Origin: Sphagnum compactum
Taxonomy: Eukaryota > Bryophyta > Sphagnopsida > Sphagnales
Assembly: GCA_965153455.1 (NCBI GenBank)
Contig: OZ234496.1
Span: forward strand, 4,039,207-4,103,206
Direction: 5' to 3'
DNA length: 64,000 nt
The position numbers and the translations under genes were made by a program. The notes beneath the pieces are model-generated. The model saw only the letters and a program-made list of their open reading frames with translations, did not search any database and had not been told where the DNA came from. Below are positions 1-12,612 of the stretch, piece after piece. Positions within the stretch are counted from its first letter, which is position 1, and each line of letters begins with the position of its first letter.

Positions 1-711
1 CGTGATGCAAGACGTGACTAACACGAGGAGCTGCAACAATCAGAATCAGACTCGTCTCGACTGAAACCACGAGTCCGCACACAAGGGAAAGAGGAAATAA
101 CTCGCACTGTACAAAGACATTTCTGTCGCAAATAGGTCACCAGTCACTGCAAAAACACCTAGAACTCTGAACCGAAAAAGGAAGCAAACATTAAGAACAG
201 CAACCAGGATCGCTTTGTAAAAAAAAAGACCAAAAGAATCGCAGTCGCATGAAGAACTGCTTCAGAGAAAAAGGAGTCGAAGTCCATCATACCAGCACAC
301 CGAACGAAGGCGAAAATCAGTCGCCGCAAGAGAAGAAAGAAAACACACAGACACACACTAATTCTCCAACGAAGCAAAACCACGAAACGAATTTCCAATC
401 AAGCAAGGCTTTGGAAAACGACTGTCTGTGTACAAGGACTTCTCAAAAACCGGCATTAATAGTTTCGAAAATTGAGCGTAGTAGCACATACCTGTAATCG
501 TTGGATTCGTAATGAAATTTCCAATGCAATCGTCAAGCTTTCGACGCGATTTGGTGAAAGATCTGTGCGGATTGATGCAAGAAAAAGACGAGCAGGGTAC
601 GCGCGCACGCTCCAGCGACAAACAAAGGAAAGCACAAAAAGGGGACTTCGTCTCCTTCGCCCCCTTCGACAAGCCTTGTACGTCTCTTCCGGCTGGCGAA
701 ACCCTCGGACC
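1..711. other. GC-richer, CpG-containing left edge; no gene recognised
   Basis: Base composition differs clearly from the AT-rich DNA that follows. Short frames are open on both strands but none resembles a known protein. It could be the leader or promoter of a gene beyond the left edge, or part of a young insertion; the sequence does not decide. Confidence 0.3.
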
Positions 712-890
712 AGGTTTCGCCACCGTTTTTTAATCCCCGAGGGGTGAGATCGGCTAAACCAAAGACCAAGTTTCGCCAACGTATTTTACTTTTTGCCACC
801 AGGGGGTGAGATCGGCTAAACCAAAGACGAGGTTCCGCCACCGTATTCCTGATTTTGACCACCAGGGGGTGAGAATGGCTAAACCAAGCC
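712..890. repeat. ~60-bp tandem repeat, three copies
   Basis: Units start at 712, 769 and 830 (periods 57 and 61 bp). Each runs AGGTTTCGCCACCGT...GGGGTGAGATCGGCTAAACC with small changes. The repeat explains the WRNLVFGLAD-like repeats in the minus-strand frame, which is therefore not taken as a gene. Confidence 0.85.
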
Positions 891-2329
891 GGCGTTCGCT
901 GTTATGATAAACGCTTTTGGCTGGGCTTCGGAATTCTCACCAATTTACCCCAAATTTGCCCAAAATACGAAGTTCTTACTAAAATTAAACTTTCAAGTAT
1001 AGTCAGAATACTATAGATTATTAAAAAAATTAATTTTGTGATATCAAAGAATTTGGCGAGTTTTCCCACAAAATTAGCAAAATTATTATTTTAGAAAAAA
1101 TATATTTTCTGTGACCAATTTTCGATATCACAAAATTGAAAAAATAAAAAACCAAAACCCTGGTCTTAAGCTTTAAAAGTGTTCCCACTTAATAAGTCAA
1201 AGTGAATAATATTAATTTAACCAATTTATAATTCAAAGGAATAAATTAAATTTTATTATATAATTATTCATTACTATTGTATTTTAATATGTAATTAAAA
1301 ATAAAATAAAAAAACATACGTGAGTTCAAAAAAATCAAATCTACTATGGACCAATATTTTTTGGTTCAAAATGACTCATATAAATATAAATAACTATATA
1401 TATATATAATTAAATATATTCATTCTCTTTGAATCTTCACACTCATCTATGTCATTTCTAGTGTGCTTAATGGAAATGTTTTGGACATTTTCCCATGTTT
1501 GGATGGATGAAGGTTTCAAAATAAAAAGAATATCCCCTTTCTTTTTGCCAGAAATGACTTTTTTTGGCCACAATGATTGGTGGAAACGGCCAAACTTCAG
1601 GGGAATGTGGTAGTTAGGGGGGTGGGGTTGGGGGGGGGGGGCGGGGGGTGCAGCCAAAATAGGGTAGGTCCATTTGCTTTGGTGTAAATGCTGACTCTTT
1701 CTTCGTGAAGGCACATGCTGATGACATTAGACCATTCATTGCCTACACACTCCACACACACACATACACACAAGTGAAAAGTAAATGAGACTAATGTAAA
1801 TAGTATAACTCTTCCCTCTTTTTCACCTCAATTGCTTATTTCTTCCTCTAAATGGCCTCTTGAAAATGCCCTCAATACGAAATGTTCGTAAGGTTCTTCA
1901 TTTTTAATTACCTATACAGTTCAAGCCTGGTTGCAGTTGTCCAATGGAAAGTGTTTGTTCATATAACATGAAACAGGGTGGCTTACCATTAGTTTCTGAT
2001 CAGAGCATCTTGTGTAGTACCCATGATTGCATCAGCCTAATGGAAAGTGCTTGTTCGTACAACAAGAAACAGGGCTCCATTTGAGTGACTTAACCATTAG
2101 TCTAGGTATGTCATTAGGGAGTATTTTGTTAGGGGGTGGGTATTAGCTTCCGTTTTCATTTGGTTTTCACATTTTGAGGAATATTCATTGAGTGTGTGTG
2201 TGTTATTGTGCACTGTGAGTTCATCTTTCATGGAACATTTCCTATTTTAACTAATTAGGCCTGCCTTGAACTTGCCACAATGGGCAGTGCCATTACACGA
2301 TGAGCTGCTTGTTTGTTTTGGGAAAAAAA
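891..2329. other. AT-rich intergenic DNA
   Basis: No gene seen. Holds a small foldback element (1032-1137, listed separately), an AT run near 1390-1410, a G-rich run at about 1617-1648 and a short CA-rich stretch near 1750-1775. Confidence 0.6.
1032..1137. mobile_element. Small foldback/MITE-like element, 106 bp
   Basis: Perfect 14-bp terminal inverted repeats: AATTTTGTGATATC (1032-1045) and its complement (1124-1137). The inside is AT-rich. The left end with its neighbour GGCGAGTTTTCCC recurs near 11300-11335. No target-site duplication was resolved. Confidence 0.5.
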
Positions 2330-3000
2330 CTAAAGGTGCCTTAAATTAGCAATTTTCTTCACATCCTCGTCTGCTGACAGACACTGATAAAGTGAACCTT
2401 TGAAGCTGTGTCTATAACGGTACCCGAATCTGAGAAAGCTGTGACTGGTTTTGGTATGGAATCGTTTGTTTGTCATCACCAAGTGAGGTTCAAATGGTCG
2501 GTTGAACAAGTTGTTGGGTGGTTCTTTTCCTTTTATGAAGAACCTCCAGTTTCTTAGACAAAATCTTGGTTCCACTTCCGGTTCCCTGCATAAATAAATT
2601 CCCATACTTCGAAAAATAATAATAATCTGGTTCAAGTTCTGAAAATTGTGGTTGGTTTTGGTCCAGTTCTTTACTAATTCAAATGGTTCCACTTTGGGTT
2701 CCATGCATAAATTTCGATAATTCCAAACAAAAAAAATCGGGTTCAAGTTCTGAAAATCGTGGTCGGTTTTGGTCCAGTTCTTACTAATTCGAAGTTGAAC
2801 CAGTGCATTAACCCCTGGTTCTAAGTCACTTTTTTCTTCAGAAAACCAAAACCCGAGTTCTGATTTTGGGTCCGGTTTCACACCCAAATAAAGTGTAGAA
2901 CCCAGTTCCTAGTATGGTTCTAACTCATGTTCTAGCTTTGGAAATCAGCCTTGTTTCCAGTTTGGTTCTGATTAACTGGAACTGGAACCAGGGATTGTTA
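2330..3000. repeat. Degenerate GGAACC/TTGGTTC-motif repeat
   Basis: Many near-copies of TTCTGAAAATCGTGGT-NGGTTTTGGTCCAGTTCTT and GGTTCCA...GGGTTCCATGCATAAAT occur with ~110-120-bp spacing (about 2633-2680, 2749-2800). The 185-codon open frame on the minus strand is made of these repeats (KNWTKTDHDFQNLN repeated) and matches no protein I know. Confidence 0.6.
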
Positions 3001-3049
3001 CCAGCCAAAGTGGGCAATCATTCAACATTGGTTTGAACCCTCAGTCTCT

Positions 3050-3240
3050 CTGATTTACTCTTCTGCTTACCCACCCAATTCTTCATTCTCTTCTTTTTCT
3101 TTGCCTTCGTGTTTTTTTTCCCTTCCTTTTCTTCTTCTTCTTTGATATTTTTCTTTTATTTCTCCTTCATTTCTTCTCCTCCTGCCGCTGTTCTTCTTAA
3201 ACAAGACCAAAGAGCTCCTCTTGTTTCCTACTGCATAGAA
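3050..3240. repeat. Pyrimidine-rich low-complexity tract
   Basis: Long CT/TTC tracts on the plus strand. Resembles a plant leader sequence but no coding exon follows. Confidence 0.5.
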
Positions 3241-5459
3241 ACCTATGACAAGTTAAAAGTTCATTGTTGGTTTTTTTTTTTCAAGGAGAAATTTTTTGGG
3301 TGGTTTTCTTTGGCCACTGGAGCTTCATTGTCTCAGCCCACCTTAAAGCTTTGTCACACGTCTGAGAGGTTCAACATGCCATTGTGCTTTCAACAATGAA
3401 GAACTATAAGTAAGAAGTTCTTTTTTTGAGAGAGAAAAAGAGTGGAGAAGAAAGAGAAGAAGGTTTTCTTTGCCATGGAGTTTTTTTTTAAAAATCTTTT
3501 GTTTTTGGTTATTATTAAATTTGTCAATGATGGTTGATATTCCATCTTGTGATATGGGTATTTTTGCTGGCTATAGTAGGATGTCCCCCACTTGCAAGGT
3601 TGTGTTTACCTAAGGGGCTGACCTAAGTTCTTACTATTTTGGTTGTGACTTGGATCAAATCTTATTTTGCACCATGAAATCCATGTTGGGATATTGTCAA
3701 AATGGCTTATGAATAGTTTTGGGGGAAGGACAATTCAAAGGCCTCACAAAATGGTTTAATGCATTGCATGCAATAGTTATAACAACCATTGGAGTCATCT
3801 AGTTGTGCTACAACATAGTAATCACTCTAATAAGTTTACATCCATCTTTGCAATTGAGTTTTATAATGTTTAGAATGAACCCATAGACAATCTAGATAGA
3901 AGGGGAGAGTGAAGGTTCTAAATATCTTGTGATTTTATGTTGTGACACTCATTTTTTGGTAGCTCTAGCTTAATCTTTGAAACTTTACCATTGCCTCTAC
4001 TAGTGCAACCATAGCATTGGAATTCCACAATCTTAAGGAATTTCACAATTATGCTTAAGTAAAAAATTGTTAATGAATTGTGGAGAACCATTTAAGGACC
4101 AATATAATTTGATTTTTGTCTTCTTAGCAATTTTGCATAGTTCTTTGTTTCATGACTAATCACTTGGGATTACACTTGACCCATGTTCCTTCTTACATGC
4201 ATGTGCACTTCAATGTTGTTTTCGAATTTTTGAATAATTTAGTTTAGTATAGCTCCTCATGGGCCTATGAAACAATGTAAGAAATTCTTAGTGAATGGAG
4301 CTAATCAAAATTCTTGGTCAATGGATTTGTAAGCAAGAACACATAGTGTGCCAAAGGTGCCACTAAACAAGGTTTGAATGGTAGTTGTTAGAATCACATG
4401 CACATAAGTGTTTGTGTATGTTATTGGTTCTAATTCTCAAATTCATAAGTTACAAAAATAAGGCTACTAATCAGGTACATTCATGGGTTTGGGCACTTGA
4501 ATACTAGATTATTTTTGTAACATTATCATGGCAAAAACCCATTAATACTATTGTCGTTGATCCCCTACACATGGATATAGGGACTACGATGTTTGTCTAA
4601 AATATTGTAGCTCTTCTTACACCCAACATTGCATGTTCTTATGTGTGCCTACACCTTTGATCCTATATTTGTTAGTTACGACATTTTGCATAATCTCAGT
4701 GTGTAGTTGGTTTTAGAGCCATAGTTCTACATATGCTTGAGAGGATACAAGCAAACTAGAAAAACTAACTATGAAATGTGATCAAAACTACAATACTACA
4801 AATATAGGTTATTAAATATGCACCAGATTTTTGGACCAAACTTGCAATATTCGTGTTTGAGTGGGAAAATAAAAGTTAGTTTTTTGGACCACACATGCAA
4901 TACCTTTATTTAGGAGGGCAAATATGCATCGGTTGCTGCAATTTTTTGAATTTCAAATGACATTTTTGATATGTAAATATTTGCATTTTGGGATTAGGTT
5001 TTCAACTATTTTAACATTGAACAATAATTGTCAAAATATGCAATATCACATCTGATCATTGAAGAAATGTTGGGATAGATTAATGCTTATGTATGCAAAT
5101 ACCCCCACATCCCCATAAATGTGTATATGGAAAATTTCCCTTAAATCTAGCCTATGTTTGATTTTGACTAGTGTAAAGAAGGTGCAAAATGTCATAAATG
5201 TTTGTTGTTTCCTAATTTAAAGCAATTGCCAATTGTTTAATTAAATTAGGTACCCTTGATTGTACAATTTTTGACCATTTATGCATTAAATGGTCAAAAA
5301 TCGAGGTGGAGGTTTGAAACCAACATTGAAAGTTGCCCACAATTGTAATATTCGCATTCAGGGCTAATAGCTTATTATGGTCAAGTGCTCAAATACGACT
5401 AAATTAACATTATGGTTTTTTTTGCAATACTCATATTTTAAGTTATAACTTCATTAGTT
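3241..5459. other. AT-rich intergenic DNA
   Basis: No gene or RNA seen. Only a compact hairpin at 5267-5301 stands out: a 15-bp perfect arm pair around the loop TGCAT, with TTTTTGACCATTTA on the left. Confidence 0.6.
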
Positions 5460-5760
5460 GATGTTGACTATGTGCAAATGCTAGGTAGGTAGGGTAGCTA
5501 GATAGTTAGCGAGGGTTGGTCGTTAGTTGGTAGCTAGGGTCAAGATGAAGTGTAGAATGTAGTCGAGGTTAAAGTTGGGAAAAAACTAGGGAAAAGAAAC
5601 TAAGTAAAAAGGTCAGCATTAAATTTTTTGACTATGATACCATGGTGATTAACATAGGTTTAGGAAATAGATGAAAAATCCCAACCCATTTAGTGGATAA
5701 AATGGCCCACTAATGCACTGGTGGGTGTTAGTTGACTATGGCCAAGGCTTGTATGTTGCC
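5460..5760 (+). repeat. Dispersed TAGG-flanked family, copy A
   Basis: Begins with TAGGTAGGTAGGGTAGC-type repeats. It continues with GTTGGGAAAAAA, GATTAACATAGG, GATGAAAAATC and TGGATAAAATGGCCCA. The same order of blocks occurs at 7700-8060 and, inverted, at 51780-52060. Likely a decayed transposable element end. Confidence 0.55.
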
Positions 5761-6954
5761 ATTGTCATTGCCATCACCATTATTTTAAAAAAAACACCTT
5801 TCCTCTGCTTTGTTTTATTTGAACTTTTTTGAGGTGTTTTTTGCTATAAAAGAATAAGAAAAAAAAAAAGAGGACATTTTCTTGCTATAGAAGAAGACTT
5901 CTTCTTTTTGTTGAATTTTTTTTCATGTCAGAGAAGGAAAAAAAACTTACTCTTCAATCACCTAAAATTACAACACACAAATAATTCAAATTCTTCTTCA
6001 ATATTAAATCCTAGTTTGTTGAACTTATTTTTTCTTTTTTAACATTTTCCAATGTGCGTAGGTCAATGAAGTGTATAAAAAGAATATAAACAAAAAGAAA
6101 CGTTTAGTAGCTACCTTTTTCTTATACCAAAATAAACAATAGTTTTGTGGTGATAATTTTCTTGTTTTGGTCATAAGGTTCAATTACATCATCAATTTAT
6201 AATGGTATTTATGTTTTCTTTCCTTGCAAGTTTGGTTCCCATGCCTTCTTTTCATGCACCCATTATCACATATTCTAATTTCATCCTAAATCTAAATTCT
6301 TGGATCAATTAGTTCATAATCAATATTGTTGTGCCCTTGGCTTTTCCTTGGAAGCTTTGGTCATTGCATCTTTCTATTGATACACCCACAATTGTAGATT
6401 TTCATTTCATCCCTAACCTAAACTCTTGAGGGAATCATGTCATGAATAATTTGTCATGAACCTGACACCTTTCTTTTGATACAATCACAATTGCATATTA
6501 ATTTATATTTTAGCATTAAATATAAAATTAATATATTAATGGTGGGATTTTTTTGCATCTCACACCCATTTTTGTAGAGTGGTCATTTGAGTATTTTTAT
6601 ATATTTCAGTAAATGTTGACATATTCATTTTTGTAAATTTTTATCCAATTTATTTTCCAAATCAAAATTTTCTAATTCCAATTTGTGGGCCTTATCACCC
6701 TATGCCATTTACACATACTTAACATGACCCAATTTAGACATCACCTCCATCCGTCACGAATGGTTTATATTAACCATAAAACCAAATGAATAGTACATTC
6801 ATTTACAAGAGGAGAACAATGACAATGGCCATGAAAAAATGAACAATATCCTCATTGGTGAAATTTGAAAGGTTGTGTCCCCTAGAGCCTAAAGCCCACA
6901 TTGAAACCTAACCTAACGAAACCCTAACCTGAAAATTGGTGCCCTTTTTTTTAA
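5761..6954. other. AT-rich intergenic DNA
   Basis: No gene seen; poly-A/T runs and simple AT-rich sequence only. Confidence 0.6.
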
Positions 6955-6962
6955 ATACCCTG

Positions 6963-7117
6963 AAAGGTTATCACCTTCAACCTCCAGGTGATAACCTTTA
7001 AGGTTTTCAGAATGACGGTTCTCACTTAAGAAAGAATCGACGATCAAAAGGTTATCACCTTATGTGAAAATTGCCAATTCTCATTCTAAAAACCATATTA
7101 AAAACCTTTAAGGTTTT
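6963..7117. repeat. Foldback cluster of AAAGGTTATCACCT
   Basis: AAAGGTTATCACCT (6963-6976) faces its exact complement at 6986-6999 with a 9-nt loop. A third copy sits at 7047-7060, and palindromic AACCTTTAAGGTT occurs near 6993 and 7102. GAGAACCACCC follows at about 7129-7140, an end motif also seen near 31.5 and 36.3 kb. Confidence 0.7.
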
Positions 7118-7144
7118 CATTGAAAAAGTGAGAACCACCCAACA

Positions 7145-7699
7145 TTGGTAATATCTTCATTATGTTCATAGGCCCTCACTATTTTTATAATGCAATATTC
7201 ACACAATACCCTCAAGTAAAAAAATGTACTAAAATATCTACATACAGTTGTATTATGTATTTTTATCAAAGAGCCCCTTTGGTGCAAAATTGTAGGGTTT
7301 GAATTATTATTGCAAAAAAATATTTTTTCATTACCCAAAATTATTTTAATTACATTTGCTTCACCAAATGTAATACTTGCATTCATTCACCTAAAATCAT
7401 TGATGTTATTGTGTTTTTCACCGAACATATGTGAACTATAAGGAGTTAATTTATTTATTTATTTAAGTTTCATGATAGGTGCCCGATGTCATCATAACCG
7501 CATGTGAAAACTTGGTCCATCATCATTTAAATCCCCACCATATCATGATTGATCCATTGTATGCAATACTTGCACAAATGTTGGTTCATATATTGTCATA
7601 AAAATTGGAAAAAAAATGCTTGATTATAAGAAACTGAAAGAGACTATGCAATGCATTCACAATACTTTCATTTGTCACAAATGACATTGTGGCCTTTGG
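7145..7699. other. AT-rich intergenic DNA
   Basis: Nothing recognisable; one (TTTA)n stretch near 7450. Confidence 0.6.
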
Positions 7700-8060
7700 T
7701 GAGTAGGTAGGGGGGATTCAAGCAAATATCAGTTTCATGTGTATTGCAATACCTTCATCAATTGTCAATAACATTCCAACCTTGGTGGGTTTTTAAAGTA
7801 GATAGGTCAACAAGCAAGTATGAATAGATCAATAGTTTAAAAAGTAGGCTAAAGTGATGGGTGCATTAGTTTGTAGGTAAGGTCAAGATAGTAGATAGGT
7901 CAATGTGGTCGGATTTAGGGGAAAAAAAGAGAGTCAAATTATGTTAACCTATATGATTAACATAGGGATAGAAACCAATGAAAAATCAATGATCATCCAA
8001 CCACAAATGTCCTAATTGGTGTAATCTTGGGGGGCTCGCTCATTTTGGCCCGACTTGGGT
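7700..8060 (+). repeat. Dispersed TAGG-flanked family, copy B
   Basis: Shares with copy A the blocks GATTAACATAGGG, GATGAAAAATC and a terminal CCTAATTGGTGTAATC...GGGGGGCTCGCTCA...TGGCCCG, which matches copy C (GGGGGCTGGTTCACTCTGGCC, read on the minus strand). Confidence 0.55.
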
Positions 8061-8779
8061 TTGTGAGTTATTTGGAATGGGTAGAAGGTATTTAAAGCAT
8101 GGACTAGGGTAGAAAGGTTGGTCATAATACACTTAAAAACATAGAGGAACTTGGTGATCTCATGTGACCTCAGTTGCCTCTGAGGTCCAAAGATGGATTG
8201 TAAAGTAGGTTTGACACACCTAATACACTTTAGATCATGCAATTTGGATTTCAGACACAAAAGTTATGGGCTTTACAAGGTCTCAGCCTCATTGTAAAAA
8301 TAAATAAATCATCAAACATTAGGCCTACCTATGTTCAAACATTGCATATCTTATCAACGAACATTGTAACATTGACACTTGTCACAAATCCTACTTATCA
8401 CCAAACATTAACATAAGCAAATCAATCACAAATGTTGTAAATTTCATGCATTTGTATTCAAAGGTTGAGATCAAAACCGGAAATAAGGCAAAAATGTGTT
8501 TGGTGATCAAACCCTAAGGGTTTGTTAAACCATCACTAACTTGTTGCTCTCCCACACGACACCACTTTAAAACCCGCTACCCCTTCCCCCTTCCCTTTCC
8601 TGTCTCCTCTTCCCACATTCGATTCTGACTTTCTCTCCTTTATTTCCCGTTCGTAGGCTTGGATGCTTGTTTTTGTGAAGCTTTGGAGGTGATGGTAATT
8701 CGTTCTCATGGAACTTTCAAGGTGATTGCTCGTGGTTCTACTTGAAGCTCTTAATGGAATTTTTTTTGTGTGTGCAGGT
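8061..8779. other. Intergenic DNA
   Basis: No gene recognised. A C/T-rich stretch at about 8575-8645 precedes the minisatellites. Confidence 0.5.
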
Positions 8780-9030
8780 AGTGGCCCTCACGAGGCGTTT
8801 TATTTTTGTTGTTCATCTATTGCATGTGCACTTGTTCTTGCTGCACCTTTCTTGCACGCACACTTATTCTTGCTACACCTCTATTGCATTCGCATTTGTT
8901 TTTACTGCACCTTTATTGTGCACTTGTTTTTGCTACGCTTCTGTTGCTCACACAATTGTTTTTGCTACATTTTTGTTACAAACTTGTTCTTGTTGCACCT
9001 CGGTTGCACGTGCATTTATTTTTGCTGTGT
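8780..9030. repeat. Minisatellite, ~30-35-bp units
   Basis: Seven or so degenerate units around TTGCACTTGTTTTTGCTACACC. Three overlapping frames stay open across it only because of the repetition; none is taken as a gene. Confidence 0.8.
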
Positions 9031-9350
9031 TGTTCCTCAGGTCTTGACCTTCTTGCATTGCTACATTGAGCTGCTCTTCAACTTTTGACCTTTTTATGTT
9101 GCTACCATGCACTGCACCTTGGTTCATGACCTTATTGCATTGTTACGTTGTGCTACTCCTCAACTTTTAACCTTCTTGTATTGCTATGTTGCGTTGCTTC
9201 TCAATTTTTGACCCTCTTATGCTATGACTGATCTTTAGCTTTTGACCTTCTTACATTGCTCCTCAACTCTTGACCCTCTTACATTGCTCTTTAACTTTTG
9301 ACCCTCTTACACTACTCCTTAATCCTTAACCTTCTTGCATTTCCCCTTAC
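9031..9350. repeat. Minisatellite around CTCAACTTTTGACCTTCTTGCA
   Basis: Six to eight degenerate units, spaced about 35-65 bp, with the core CAACTTTTGACC-TTCTTACATTGCT. Confidence 0.75.
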
Positions 9351-9690
9351 TCATCCTTAGCAGTTGCCATTCTTCTCTCTTCTCTATTCATTTTCACTAG
9401 TAGTTGATGGTGCTCTTCTTTTTTTCCCTTTATTCATTCTTAGCAACAGTAGCTAATGCCCTTCTTATCTTTCCTTTGTTGATTCTCACCAACATCTGTT
9501 AGTACCTTTCCTTTTTAAACAAAGAGTTCTTCTTATCTATTCTTTGTTCATTTGCAATAGCTGCTACTACTCCTCTTCTCTATTCTTCATTCATTCTCAC
9601 CAATAGTTGCTAGTGCTATTTTTCTCTAAACAAAAAGTTCTTCTTCTCTATTTTTTGTTCATTTGCAACAACTACTACTATTCCTCTTCT
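9351..9690. repeat. Tandem repeat, ~120-bp period with sub-repeats
   Basis: Units contain AAACAAAGAGTTCTTCTTCTCTATT, TTTGTTCATTTGCAA and CTACTACTCCTCTTCT. A full unit (about 9517-9637) is followed by a near-copy to 9690. Confidence 0.7.
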
Positions 9691-12361
9691 GATTTAGAAC
9701 TTTCTACAACTCCTATGTTACTTTTTTTTTGTTGATCTAACCCATATATTCTCAAAATGTTGAAGAAAAATTTTAAACTATCCCTTTCACAATTTGAAAA
9801 TTTGGAAGCTCTAACATGTTGAAAGAATTTTTCTTGTGAATTTGAAAGATAGATTGTGAATCCAAACCTAGAACCATTGCCTTGTGGCAAGTTAAGTTTG
9901 GTGAAAATGGGATGTGCTTGAATTTGGGGGGAAGTTGAAAATCCTTCCCTAATTGATGTGTAGTTGCTATTTTTGCATTGGATTCTTACAAACCCTAATC
10001 CTTGTTTATGGTAAGTTGTGTGCTATTTAACATGACCTTTGCACCCCATCAACAAATTGATGATGCTTATTTTAATGTGTAGTCCAATTGCCTATGCTCA
10101 TTCCCACCCCAAACTTGGGGTTGCTGTAAAATTGGACCATTTTTTCCCCATCACCAAACATTAAAAGTACCTCTCACGTTCCTCCCTTGCATAATGAAAA
10201 TCAACTCATGGCCCATCACTAAAATAGTTCCTTGTAAAACTATTCAACTTTTTTACAAATGTACCCACCTAAACCCCTAATACCAAACACTTAAATTTGA
10301 TGATTGGTCACCAATATGAAAACCCTAGAACATTTTTTTTCTCAACCAAGCATTTGGTAATGGGCTAAAAAGACAATGCCCATAAGAATTTTTTTGTTCT
10401 AACATAGGTTAGTTGTTGCACTACACGGGTGCTCGGTGACCGGCCTTTGTTTGGTGGTGAGCCAGTTTACCCTAGTGATGAATTATTTATAATGTGAGAA
10501 GTTGGAACATAGTGACGCCTTGCTTACTATGCTAGATTGAAATTTGAAAACATGACATGCCAAGCACAAGTTATAAACAGACATTTGAATTGGTTGGTTC
10601 CACTTGTGTATAAAGCCAAAAGTGTTATGCTCATTTTATCTTGTGACTAAAATTCTCTTGGGATTGTTAATTGAGTTAATGCTGCACAACATGTGTTGTT
10701 ATTGTTAACTACTTGTCCTTCTGCAAGTTCATGAAAATAAACAAAAGTAAATGATGAAATGAAAAGAGATTGGGTCAAACCGTCTTGCTCGTTGCGACCC
10801 AATGCAAGTCGGTTATGAAACAAGAGCGTCCCCTTTCATGGGAAAAAAATTGCTTGTTTGCTTGTTCTCAACACCCTTTTGCCCTATGCAAAAAATTCAT
10901 AGTTTGCATAAGGTCAAAGTGAATATCGTGACCATTATTTATCCATAACCTTGAATTGTGACATTGGCAACGACCTTGGTAGGATATATGCATGATTGCC
11001 CAGTGTTTTTGTTTTTCAATGATTTGGTTTCACAAAAATGCCAAATTTTAACTGAAAGAAACAGAATTTCCCAAGCTTTTCTCTTTTTCATTTTTTTCAT
11101 AAAACCAAAAATTAGCTGCAGACTATATCATAGGTTAATTAATGCATTGTCATAGGATTGGTTGAGTTCTCATAATAGTGTGTTCTCTTGAAATGAGGGG
11201 AAGTTTTATTTATCATCCATAACTTTGTTGTTGGTTTTTAAGTTTTAAAATTAGGAATTTCAGTAACTCAAGATGAAATCAGGTTCTCATTTTTTTCAAT
11301 TTTGTGATATCAAAGACTTGGTGAGTTTTTCCAAAAATTGCCAAGTATAGATGATTTTACACTTAAAAACACATTTCACCACATTTGAAAAAGTGGCAAA
11401 ATTTGTCGGAAAAAAATTACTATATGAAATTCATCAATCTGATCTGTCATTGTGGTGATCTGATTGCTTTCGGATCATAGAGTTATTTTTATTTTTATTT
11501 CCTTTGCTAGTTGGGTGTTATGGGTTATTAGTAGGCCATGGTTTTTACCTTGACGAAAATGGAACAAAAGAATCATTATTCCGACCTGCTTATCATTTGG
11601 TAGGATACAAATTACCAGACCTAGTCAAAGGAAAAGCAAAGGCAAGGTAGTTATGGAAGGATTCCCAGAAAAACATTCATTACCCAGAGAAGTCCATTAC
11701 TGAGAGAAGTCCGGTGGCATGGGGTATATACTTACTCACTGGAGAGGAAGAAGAAAAGGGGAGGGTGGGTGTGCTAAAACATGCATGACTTTGTTACATT
11801 ACATGATTTTGTGCAACATGCTTGAAAAGAAAAGACGAGGAGAAAGGTGAACCCCGAACATTCATTGCTTGACAAAGTCATGTTAAGTAGTGTCTGACAC
11901 TCCCCATGTTAAACAACTCCCTTTTTTTTATTTCTATGTGTATTTTGAGGGATCTCCCCCAGCACAAGAACCCTAGGGCATGATGCTGGAGGAGCTTCCC
12001 AATTTTATATGTTCCCATGGAAATATTTCTTTTCTATGGAATGAGAAGGAGGTGAGGAAATCAAAAGAGAGTATTTTTTATGGAAGGGGAGGTGCCTGTA
12101 CTCCTGCATTCTCCTAAGGTTTGTGGGGAACATCCTCGAGCTCATGCCTATGGGTGCCCCTTCTTCCTTCAGAGAATGTTCTCATACTGGAACCTCCCTT
12201 ACAAAATTCACCACTTAGAAAAGCATGGTGTTGTTCAAGCAAGAGTGGGCAAAAAGAAGAGGAAGAACATGTCCGACAAAATGATAACCCTACATTAAAC
12301 TAGGTACACATTTTCCAGAATGGATGAGTTAGGAGACAATTTCAACCTCTCTCTTCTTCTC
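9691..12361. other. Intergenic DNA without recognised gene
   Basis: Several short frames exist, none conserved-looking. Around 11300-11335 lies a partial copy of the 1032-1137 element end. The stretch 11560-12300 is less AT-rich but gives no identifiable product. Confidence 0.5.
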
Positions 12362-12612
12362 AAATGAATCACGGATGTTTGAATGTGCAACTGGATCTTT
12401 CCGACCGGTAAGGACTCATAGGGACCTTAACTGGGGCTGTTCTGAAATGAATCAGAGCTGTTTGAATTTTCAACTGGATCTTTATGAGGGGTAAGGACTA
12501 CTAGGGACCTTGGTTGGGGCTGTTCTGAAATGAATCAAAGTTGTTTGAATTTTCAACCGGATCTTGACGACAGGTAAGGAAGGACTTCTAGGGACCTTGA
12601 TTGGGGGGCTGT
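12362..12612. repeat. 83-bp tandem repeat, three copies, plus a stray fourth
   Basis: Units begin AAATGAATCA at 12362, 12445 and 12528 (exact 83-bp steps). Each contains GGTAAGGAC and AGGGACCTT...GGGGCTGTTCTG. A diverged fourth copy lies at about 12956-13045. Confidence 0.85.

Noticed and set aside
705-721. TCGGACCAGGTTTCGCC resembling the start of miR166
   Set aside because: The match ends after about 14 nt, no complementary arm nearby forms a precursor, and the word is part of the local repeat region.
533-862. 109-codon minus-strand frame with WRNLVFGLAD repeats
   Set aside because: Explained by the 60-bp tandem repeat at 712-890.
2411-2425. Minus-strand CACAGCTTTCT resembling miR396
   Set aside because: Only 11 shared bases and no hairpin partner seen.
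2330-2887. 185-codon minus-strand frame
   Set aside because: Built from repeated KNWTKTDHDFQNLN units that translate a degenerate nucleotide repeat; no known protein.
8726-9088. Three overlapping plus-strand frames of 87-120 codons
   Set aside because: Open by repetition of a ~33-bp minisatellite; the three translations are the same repeat in different frames.
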